In this document: one piece after another, positions 7,701 through 12,838 of the stretch | Layout: the number at the start of each line of letters is the position of its first letter | Numbering within the stretch: position 1 is the first letter of the stretch | NCBI GenBank assembly: GCA_050747865.1 | Contig: JBOGJI010000127.1 | Location: forward strand, 1-16,579 | Length of the DNA stretch: 16,579 nucleotides | Direction of reading: 5' to 3' | Origin: JBOGJI01 sp050747865 | GTDB lineage: Bacteria > Acidobacteriota > Thermoanaerobaculia > Multivoradales > JAHEKO01 | Position numbers and translations under genes: made by a program | Notes under the pieces: generated by a model | What the model saw: the letters and a program-made list of their open reading frames with translations, nothing else | Databases searched by the model: none | What the model was told of the DNA's origin: nothing

Positions 7701-8090
7701 GCCGCCGAGATTCCTTACGAGTACCTCGACGGGCGCACCAGGAAGCGCAAAGAGCGGGTCGAGCGCTTCCAGACCGATCCCGCATGCCCGCTGTTTCTCA
7801 TCAGCCTCAAGGCCGGCGGCCTAGGGCTCAACCTGACCGCCGCCGACTACGTCTTCCTCGCCGACCCGTGGTGGAACCCGGCGGTGGAGACACAGGCCAT
7901 CGACCGTGCCCACCGCATCGGCCAGACCCGCCCGGTCATGGCCTACCGCCTGATCGCCCGCGACACCGTGGAGGAGAAGATCCAGGCGCTCCAGGAATCC
8001 AAGCGCCACCTCGCCGAGGCCATCCTCTGCGCCGACAAGAGCGCCATCCGCGCATTGACCCCCGAGGACCTTCAGTTCCTGCTGAGCTGA
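4707..8090 (+). CDS. SWIM zinc-finger SNF2-family DNA-dependent ATPase
   Basis: A protein of 1127 residues. A SWIM zinc finger lies at the N-terminus: CTC at 79-81 and CKH at 89-91. A long middle region of SNF2-associated type follows. The ATPase core has DDMGLGKT (Walker A lysine 698), DEAQ (793-796), LTGTPVEN (820-827) and, in the second RecA lobe, SLKAGGLGLNLT, DPWWNPAVE and RAHRIGQT near 1067-1073. All motifs are intact, so it should move on double-stranded DNA using ATP. The role in bacteria is not settled: transcription-complex or protein-DNA remodelling and repair have been suggested. The ATG at 4707 keeps the SWIM domain; no clear ribosome site precedes it, and Met49 is an alternative that also keeps the finger. 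It is transcribed alone, toward the MocR remnant. Confidence 0.9.
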   Translation: MPRSRPRTRTPRSLTRRCSREFEPADRQRGTSYHAQGRGRLRAFSDQRMIARVAGSGRATYGVALDWSYAYDGALFVFCTCPRFQAAPCKHLWATLLTFEAAGYGSLVPGSGELEIVADEDLLYELIFADEEDGDDSFGDEDATEAGSPAAWMPTPGDPQGAGWRQRLARLGSALQHQVQTDEPAAGSLRRQREAWYLIEIRPTFETGRLVVGFFQRQERRGGGWGKVKDLKLSEDELDSFTVPEDRELLSTLLALRLDTNGPRGPWRPPRHRERRRQATVPAPLHDFLLPRLCATGRCGWIEEHGADTTTVPRLTWDPGPPYRFALRGEISETEGLVRLHGELRRPDEILALDEPVLLLANGLAILRDRLARLDAGEAFPWIASLRQQGGLEVPVDQVDALLAELGRLPALPELVLPPELELEVVMVAPTPRLAFRSPPDTGRQTTLEAHVSCDYAGHQVEAGQGPATLIDPATRRMLTRDRETEAAALARLRELGLRTRELAGETWPLELQSSRFPAVVETLLAEGWVVEADHRRLRRPGALRLAVTSSVDWFDLAGEVDFEGRAVALPRLLEAVRRGERWIALGDGEQGMLPEDWLERYAPLAALVQEEDGDLRVLPSQALLLDMLLADTHVDADRRFAQVRQRLAGFHGVEPEPAPRGFHGALRPYQREGLGWLRFLDELGLGGCLADDMGLGKTVQVLAYLQRLRLGRRRDGQRRPHLVVAPRSLVYNWCDEAARFTPRLEVLDYTGRDRTAEREHLDRYDVIVTTYGTLRRDIVELRDREFDVAILDEAQAIKNAASQSAKACRLIRARQRLALTGTPVENHLGELFSIFEFLNPGMLGRLPKLHGLTNARTFAEENLAALSRALKPVILRRTKDEVLIDLPRKTEQILRVELSRGERRLYDELKEHYRASLAQRIEQVGLARSKIQVLEALLRLRQASCHPGLLNRERAAGSSAKLETLLEQLAEVVSEGHKALVFSQFVQLLAIVRRRLDAAEIPYEYLDGRTRKRKERVERFQTDPACPLFLISLKAGGLGLNLTAADYVFLADPWWNPAVETQAIDRAHRIGQTRPVMAYRLIARDTVEEKIQALQESKRHLAEAILCADKSAIRALTPEDLQFLLS

Positions 8091-8135
8091 GAGCCTGCCG
8101 CAAGGAAGAACATCCGGACTGAGCGGCCGGTCGGA

Positions 8136-8693
8136 TCAACGATCCTGAGCGCGGCGGCGAAGGACCCGGGCGAGCGCTTGCTGCGAGCTGGTGAGGATGA
8201 CGACCTGCCGCGGTGAGCAGATCACCCCTCGCGAGGTGCTCAGGTAGTCGGCGATTGTCTCCCGCAGGGGACCGTATCCGGCGGCATCGCCGGTACCGAG
8301 GGCGTGCATGCCGGCGCGCCGTGCGCAGCGGGTCACGATGCCGCGCCAGGTGTCGAGGGGAACCGCGTCGAGCGCCGGGTTGGAGCCGGAGAACGGCCGC
8401 ACCGGAGCGGGTTGCGGAAAGTCGGTGTGACGTCGGGTCGCGGCGGCGCGCGACGAGACCCGTCGCTCGACGAATCCCTACGCCTGGAGCTGGGCGAACG
8501 CCTCCCCCGTGGTCGACCGCGACACCGCGAAATCGCGCGCCAAGGTACGGGTCGAGGGCAGGCGCGTCCCCGGCTCCAGCCGTCCGTCCAGGATGGCCTC
8601 GCGAATCGTTCTGTAGATCTGCTGAAACAGGGGCAGCGCGGTCCCGTCCGTGCGAAGGCCGCCGAAGATCGCCCCGCTCGCCGTTCTCGCCAC
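8136..8693 (-). pseudogene. Broken MocR-type (GntR HTH plus aminotransferase) regulator
   Basis: From the GTG at 8693 the frame reads LPLFQQIYRTIREAILDGRL, PGTRLPSTRTLARDFAVSRS, TTGEAFAQLQ: a complete GntR winged helix. A TAG (8478-8480) interrupts it where the family has EG(Y/F). The same frame then continues GFVERRVSS, and further on GIVTRCARRAGM, GYGPLRETIADYLSTSRGV and QVVILTSSQQALA, the start of the PLP-dependent aminotransferase domain. It ends at 8136 with about 185 of the usual 450-500 residues; the PLP lysine region is gone. So there is one nonsense codon plus a large 3' deletion, next to the SNF2 gene end. MocR regulators use PLP or an amino compound as ligand and usually control a divergent gene. 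The short N-terminal HTH product alone might still bind DNA. Confidence 0.8.
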
Positions 8694-8700
8694 GCCAGAC

Positions 8701-8734
8701 TGGCCTGGTCGAAATTTTCATAGTGGGCCTGGAC
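8701..8734. repeat. Direct repeat, candidate MocR operator
   Basis: GGCCTGG occurs at 8702-8708 and again at 8726-8732, 24 bp apart, in closely similar contexts (TGGCCTGGTC and GGGCCTGGAC). They lie just upstream of the MocR start. MocR regulators such as GabR and PdxR bind direct repeats between divergent promoters, so this is a plausible operator. The assignment rests on position and repeat form only. Confidence 0.4.
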
Positions 8735-8757
8735 AGATATCCATTCTACCGTATGCT
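8730..8757 (+). promoter_or_regulatory. Candidate divergent promoter facing away from the MocR remnant
   Basis: TGGACA (8730-8735) and TATGCT (8752-8757) with 16 bp between them form a fair sigma-70 promoter on the plus strand. It overlaps the second operator repeat and abuts an opposite-strand TAGAAT (8743-8748). The gene it should drive is not there: the only open frame after it (8778-8963) resembles nothing and runs into the antisense of the next gene. The target gene was probably lost. Confidence 0.4.
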
Positions 8758-8894
8758 GCCGGCGAAAGGGGGTTCCGATGAGGGACGAGCCGGCGGCAAA
8801 TGTGGATTCGGGGACGACCTCGGTGCAGGCATCGCCAGGTGGCGGACGGAGCACGAGATCCCTCGCTCTCTGCTTTCTTCAGGGCCAATGTCGA

Positions 8895-9896
8895 CTAACG
8901 GGCGCCGCGGAAGCCGAAGCCCACAGACGAGATCGACGGCTGGACGTCACCGCGGACCGCTAATGGTCCCGCAGCAGCCGTGCCGCTGAACCAATAGCCG
9001 CCGCGCAGGACCGCGCCGGGACCTTGGAGCTCTGTCGAGGCGCCGGCAAGGCACATCTGGTCGTCACTGAAGGCGCCCCAGCCCGGGCAGAAGGTCGAGG
9101 TCGGCACCCAATCGGCAACCCACTCCCAGAGATTCCCCACCATGTCGAAGACGCCCCGGGTGGAGACGCAGTCGGGAATAGAGCCGGTGACGACCGTGCC
9201 GCTCGAGTTGACGTTGCACGGTAACCCGTCCGGCGTCCCGCGACCCGCCATCTGCCACTCGGCATTCGTCGGCAGGCGCTTGCCTGAGTTCTCGAGCGCC
9301 GCCTGCGCCTGGAACCAGGTGATGTTGTCCCGCGGATGGACCCCCGCCACCGACCGGGCGTAGATGTTGTCGCAATCCTGGCCGTTGGCGGCGCAAGGGA
9401 TCACCCCGGTGATCTGGTTGCCGCCCACCGGGGCGTCCCATATCGACGCCTCGTACTTGTCGATGCACACCCCGCCGACCCGCATCATCTCGTCGGTCGG
9501 GTCCAGCGTCGGGCAGGCCTCCATCGCCTTGACGATGAAGACCGCCATCTGGGCGCGGGTCACGGTGTTGCCAGGGCAATATTGGGTGGCGGTGCAGCCG
9601 GTGGTGATGCCGCGGCGGGCGAGCTCCTCGATCCACGGGCAGAACGGGCTCGTCGCCGGCACGTCGGTGAACATCTCCTGACCCGACACGCAGGCCGGCG
9701 GCTGGTACTGAACGCCGGCGAGACTCGGGTAGAAACCCGCCATCTGCTCGCGGGTCAAGCCATTGGACAGCGAGGGCTCCGCCGGCGACGCATCGGCGTT
9801 GGTCGCGACGACCACCTCCGCGGCTGCTGCCAGGACAGCGGCCAGCAGCAGTGCCCTGGCGACGGCCAGGTTCCGAGTCATGAGCTCCTGACGCAT
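8895..9896 (-). CDS. Secreted SLH-repeat protein with an FGE/SUMF-fold domain
   Basis: A protein of 333 residues. The ATG at 9896 is preceded by GAGGAGAGACGAG, a good ribosome site. A signal peptide follows (hydrophobic ALLLAAVLAAAAEVVV, residues 15-30). Residues 78-126 form one SLH-like repeat (FTDVP...PFCPWIEELARRGITTGC, YCPG..VTRAQMAVFIVKAM). Residues 140-333 are a formylglycine-generating-enzyme fold: VGGVCIDKYEAS, NITWFQAQ, KRLPTNAEWQMAGRG, DMVGNLWEWVADW, VLRGGYWFSG and GFGFRGAR. True FGE has two copper-binding cysteines shortly after RGGxW; here no cysteine occurs after residue 282, so it should not make formylglycine. Such folds also serve as ligand-binding or structural modules (C-type-lectin-like). 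It is the last gene of the proposed surface operon. Confidence 0.85.
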   Translation of the reverse strand: MRQELMTRNLAVARALLLAAVLAAAAEVVVATNADASPAEPSLSNGLTREQMAGFYPSLAGVQYQPPACVSGQEMFTDVPATSPFCPWIEELARRGITTGCTATQYCPGNTVTRAQMAVFIVKAMEACPTLDPTDEMMRVGGVCIDKYEASIWDAPVGGNQITGVIPCAANGQDCDNIYARSVAGVHPRDNITWFQAQAALENSGKRLPTNAEWQMAGRGTPDGLPCNVNSSGTVVTGSIPDCVSTRGVFDMVGNLWEWVADWVPTSTFCPGWGAFSDDQMCLAGASTELQGPGAVLRGGYWFSGTAAAGPLAVRGDVQPSISSVGFGFRGAR

Positions 9897-9930
9897 CTCG
9901 TCTCTCCTCTCGTTCGTTTCGTTGTGTTTC

Positions 9931-12138
9931 CTACGGTCCGTAGAGGGTGAGCCCGAAGGTCCGGGTGACGAAGCTGGCCATTTGAGCGCGGGTGGTCGGG
10001 TTGGCCGGACAGTAGGCGGGCGGCTCGCCGCCGCAGCCCGCGGTGACGCCGCGGTCGAACAGCTCCTCGATCCAGTCGGCGAAGAGCGACGGGCAGGGCA
10101 CGTCGTGGAAGGCACCGGTGCAAGGCGGTGGGTCGTAGCCGTGTCCCTCCAAGGTCTTGAGCAGGAAGATCGCGGCCTGGGCACGGCTGACCGGAGCGGC
10201 GGGGCAGTAGAGGCCTTCGCCGCAGCCGGCGGTGACCTGGCGACTCGCGAGCTCTTCGATCCAGGGGCAAAACGGGCTGTCGAACGGCACGTCACCGAAC
10301 GCCGTCTCGCCCTCGACGCAAGCTTGCGGCACGTAGCCGGCACCTTCCAGAGCCTGGAGCACGAACACCGCGACCTGTTCGCGGGTGGTGTCCTGCGCGG
10401 GGCAGAACTCGGTCTCCGTGCAGCCGAGGAGCTGCAGATCGCCGCGGCCGAGCAGCGGATCGCCGCTCACCCCGTGGTGCAGCAGCGTCTCGACGGCCCG
10501 GTAGAAGAGGCTCGTACGCGGCACGTCGACGAAGCTGTCGCCGACGTGCAGCGTCCAGGTTCTGGCGGTGTCGTCGGAGAGGGTCTCGTCGAATGTAGTG
10601 TCCCAGTGCGTCGCCGGTCGGGGAACCCCCGGCGGGCCGATCTCCATCTGGTAGCAGACGCCGGTGTCGCGGCAGCTCGCGGTGTCGCCCGGGTTCACCA
10701 GGCCGTAGTCCGCCGCCGCGGCCGGCAGCTCGTAGTCCGGGCCGTCGGGACCGGTGAAGCTGGCGGCGGTGCCGAGGAGGCTCAGCGGCGCGCTGCCGTC
10801 GTTGCGCCAGGCGGGCGCCACGTCGACGGTCTCTCCCGCCTCGAAGACGCCGTTGCCGTCGGAAGCCAGGATCTGGTAGTCGACCTCCAGGGCGACCGGG
10901 AGCAAGACTCCCGTCTCGCTCACGCCGTTGCCGGTCAGCGCCAGGTCGGCGGCGGCGCCTTCGGCGCTCTCGGCGGTCAAGGTGGCGCTGGTCGGACCGG
11001 AGGCCGTCGGCGTGAAGGTGACGCTGACCGGGCAGCTCCCGCCGACCGGCAGGGTCGGGCCGCAGCCGCTGGTGTCGGCCTCGAAGCCCTCACCCGGAAC
11101 CGTGAAGGCCAGCGCGGTGGCCTCGCCGTCACCGGTGTTCTCGAGCGTCGAGGTCATCGCCTCACTGGTCGAGCCGACCTCGACATCACCGAAGTCGAGG
11201 CTCGTCGGGTCGAACGTCAGCTCCGGGGCCGCGGCCACGAGTCCGATCTTCACCACCCGCCCCGGGGAGGTCTCCGTGCCGAAGTAGGCGAGCTCGCCCG
11301 CCGGATCGATCACCGCCGAAAAGAGGGCGTTTTCGCCGCCATCCAGCGTGATCGCGTCGACCCGCTCAAAGATCGCGAGGTCGATCTTGACCACCCGTCC
11401 CGGGGCGTTGAACGTGCCGAAGTAGGCGAACTCGCCGACGGGGTCGATCACCGCCGAGAAGAGAGTGTCCTCTTGGGCTTTCAGCGTAATGGCGTCGACG
11501 CGCTCGAAGGTCGCGAGGTCGATCTTCACCACCCGTGCGCCGACGTCGGCCGTGCCGAAATAGGCGAACTCGCCCGCCGGATCGATCACCGCCGACGACA
11601 AGAAGCTCTCGTCGCCGTTCATTGCGACCGCGCCCGTCCGCTCGAAGGTCTCGAGGTCGATCTTCACCACCCTTCCGGGAAAGGTCTGTGTGCTGAAGTA
11701 GGCGAAGTCGCCTGCGGGATCGATCACCGCCGAGCGGAGGATCTCCTCGCCGCTGTCCAGCGTAACCGCGTCGACCCGCTCGAAGGTCTCGAGGTCGATC
11801 TTCACCACCCGTCCGGGGGCGGTGGCGGTGCCGAAGTAGGCGAACTCGCCGGCGGGATCGATCACCGCCGAGGTGAGAGAGTCTTCGCCGCTTTCCAGCG
11901 TGATCGCGTCGACCCGCTCGAAAGTCTCGAGGTCGATCTTCACCACCTGCCCCGAGAAGCTGACGGTGCCGAAATAAGCGAACTCGCCCGCCGGATCGAT
12001 CACCGCCGAGTAGAGGAAGTCCTCACCGCTCTCCAGCACGACGGCGTCGATCCGTTGCAAGGCGGTGAGCTCGCTCGGTGCGGCCAGCAAGGCCAACACC
12101 ATCAGCATCCATGCGGCCTGGAGTCGCTTCCTCTTCAT
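9931..12138 (-). CDS. Secreted propeller-ASH-SLH protein
   Basis: A protein of 735 residues; the ATG at 12138 has GGAGA eight bases before it. Residues 1-27 are a signal peptide (KRKR, then MLMVLALLAA). Residues 28-294 hold six near-identical 46-residue units (VVKIDLETFERVDAITLESG, then SAVIDPAGEFAYFGT), probably blades of a YVTN/NHL-like beta-propeller. Residues 306-405 are an ASH/choice-of-anchor-D-type Ig domain (LDFGDVEVGS, then TFTPTASG). A further beta domain with FEAGETVDV follows. Residues 535-735 are three SLH-like repeats with paired cysteines (GCTETEFCP, GCGEGLYCP, GCGGE...YCP, each with TR.Q or SRAQ). The SLH repeats should hold it on the cell surface while the propeller faces out. 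It ends 34 bp before the SLH-FGE gene, which shares the repeat type. Confidence 0.85.
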   Translation of the reverse strand: MKRKRLQAAWMLMVLALLAAPSELTALQRIDAVVLESGEDFLYSAVIDPAGEFAYFGTVSFSGQVVKIDLETFERVDAITLESGEDSLTSAVIDPAGEFAYFGTATAPGRVVKIDLETFERVDAVTLDSGEEILRSAVIDPAGDFAYFSTQTFPGRVVKIDLETFERTGAVAMNGDESFLSSAVIDPAGEFAYFGTADVGARVVKIDLATFERVDAITLKAQEDTLFSAVIDPVGEFAYFGTFNAPGRVVKIDLAIFERVDAITLDGGENALFSAVIDPAGELAYFGTETSPGRVVKIGLVAAAPELTFDPTSLDFGDVEVGSTSEAMTSTLENTGDGEATALAFTVPGEGFEADTSGCGPTLPVGGSCPVSVTFTPTASGPTSATLTAESAEGAAADLALTGNGVSETGVLLPVALEVDYQILASDGNGVFEAGETVDVAPAWRNDGSAPLSLLGTAASFTGPDGPDYELPAAAADYGLVNPGDTASCRDTGVCYQMEIGPPGVPRPATHWDTTFDETLSDDTARTWTLHVGDSFVDVPRTSLFYRAVETLLHHGVSGDPLLGRGDLQLLGCTETEFCPAQDTTREQVAVFVLQALEGAGYVPQACVEGETAFGDVPFDSPFCPWIEELASRQVTAGCGEGLYCPAAPVSRAQAAIFLLKTLEGHGYDPPPCTGAFHDVPCPSLFADWIEELFDRGVTAGCGGEPPAYCPANPTTRAQMASFVTRTFGLTLYGP
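11257..12060 (-). repeat. Coding tandem repeat, 138-bp period
   Basis: The hexamer GATCTT recurs at 11245, 11383, 11521, 11659, 11797 and 11935, exactly 138 bp apart. It marks the VVKI(D/G)L segment of each 46-residue unit. Six units are present, the first partly diverged next to the signal peptide. The third position varies as well as loops, so the array is not brand new, but the strict period shows duplication of whole blades. Confidence 0.9.
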
Positions 12139-12192
12139 CTCTCTGTCTCCTTCTCCTTGCTTCTCGTGTTCGCCGGCGAGTGGTCGTTCCAT

Positions 12193-12213
12193 CGCCGGAG
12201 GCGCGGACCGGCG
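12193..12213 (-). other. Hairpin between the ankyrin and propeller genes
   Basis: CGCCGG and CCGGCG form a 6-bp stem with a 9-base loop in the 79-bp gap. No T-tract follows on the minus strand, so it is more likely an attenuator or a processing site than a full terminator. Chance is possible in this GC-rich gap. Confidence 0.25.
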
Positions 12214-12217
12214 CGGC

Positions 12218-12613
12218 TCACGGCCTCCACTCGGTGAGGAGCCGTACGATCTCCTCGTGCCCCCGGGTGCGCGCGATGAGCGGGGCGGTCCAGCCTTCGG
12301 CGTCGGTCAGCGCCGCGTCGGCGCCGAACCGCAGTAGCGCCTCGACGATCTCCACACTCCCCCACAGCGCCGCTTTCATCAGCGCCGTGCTGCCGTCGGC
12401 GGCCTGGCGGTCGAGGTCCGCGCCGGCGGCAACCAGCAGGTGCGCGATGGCGACGTTGCCGCGCAGCGCGGCGACCATCAGCGGCGTCGCTCCCTGCGAG
12501 TTCACGCCGTTGGGATCCGCCTCCAGAGCCAGCAGGCGGGTCACCTCCGACAGGTCTTCCCGCTCGACCGCGCGGAGCAGCGCGATCGAACAATGGGGAG
12601 AGCGGGAGTCCAT
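12218..12613 (-). CDS. Small ankyrin-repeat protein
   Basis: A protein of 131 residues with no signal peptide, so probably cytoplasmic. After SIALLRAVEREDLSEVTRLL come about three ankyrin repeats with the standard pattern: GATPLMVAALRGNVAIAHLL, GADLDRQAADGSTALMKAA, then GSVEIVEALLRFGADAALTD, and a final capping helix pair (RGHEEIVRLLTEW). Such proteins bind other proteins. The ATG at 12613 lies about 21 nt after the predicted sigma-54 start site; no strong ribosome site is visible. It is the first gene of the minus-strand run. A role as cytoplasmic adaptor of the surface system or of the divergent regulator is possible but not shown. Confidence 0.85.
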   Translation of the reverse strand: MDSRSPHCSIALLRAVEREDLSEVTRLLALEADPNGVNSQGATPLMVAALRGNVAIAHLLVAAGADLDRQAADGSTALMKAALWGSVEIVEALLRFGADAALTDAEGWTAPLIARTRGHEEIVRLLTEWRP

Positions 12614-12644
12614 TCGTCGACACCGTCATCGAGCGGGGCTGCAG

Positions 12645-12660
12645 AGCACCGTCCGTGCCA
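12645..12660 (-). promoter_or_regulatory. Sigma-54 (-24/-12) promoter of the ankyrin/SLH operon
   Basis: On the minus strand TGGCACG-GACG-GTGCT matches the sigma-54 consensus TGGCACG-N4-TTGCW at every fixed position except the first T of the -12 box. The GG (12659-12658) and GC (12647-12646) doublets have the required spacing of ten bases between them. The predicted start is near 12634, 21 nt before the ankyrin ATG. The divergent neighbour encodes a sigma-54 activator, which supports the call. Confidence 0.75.
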
Positions 12661-12739
12661 GCCGCCGCCAGATGCGTGGAAGTCGTTTCTCGGAAGAGGG
12701 TTACGACAAGGAAATCAGGGAAGACGCGGACCGTAAGTA

Positions 12740-12765
12740 GCACACAATGTGTTTCAGAAGTGTGC
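12740..12765. promoter_or_regulatory. Inverted-repeat cluster, candidate enhancer (UAS) for the sigma-54 activator
   Basis: ACACA-A-TGTGT (12742-12752) is a perfect palindrome. Overlapping it, GCACAC (12740-12745) and GTGTGC (12760-12765) form a second inverted repeat with a 14-base spacer. The cluster centres about 113-119 bp upstream of the predicted sigma-54 start, the normal distance for activator sites, and just before the activator's own gene, so it could also serve autoregulation. Confidence 0.55.
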
Positions 12766-12838
12766 CACGAGGTGTACAGCACCTGTCCATCTGCTACATT
12801 GCCGGGGGTTGAGAATCTCGAGTGCCAGCCGGTCCGGG

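Noticed and set aside
2025..8480. Idea that TAA and TAG are read as sense codons in this genome
   Set aside because: Many genes here end properly on TAA, TAG or TGA, and the two interrupted genes lie in decayed regions, so ordinary nonsense mutations explain them.
8778..8963. A 61-residue open frame after the divergent promoter
   Set aside because: It has no recognisable motif and overlaps the antisense of the SLH-FGE gene end. It may keep the first few codons of a lost target gene, but that cannot be shown.
12155..12175. Possible second sigma-54 promoter (TGGAACG...) before the propeller gene
   Set aside because: The distance between the GG and GC doublets is wrong and the -12 box is poor. 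Co-transcription from the ankyrin promoter is simpler.
9922..12237. A 771-residue open frame on the plus strand, opposite the SLH/propeller genes
   Set aside because: It is the antisense of a strongly supported secreted protein, with repeats that mirror the propeller units and no domain or start signal of its own. High GC leaves long antisense frames open.
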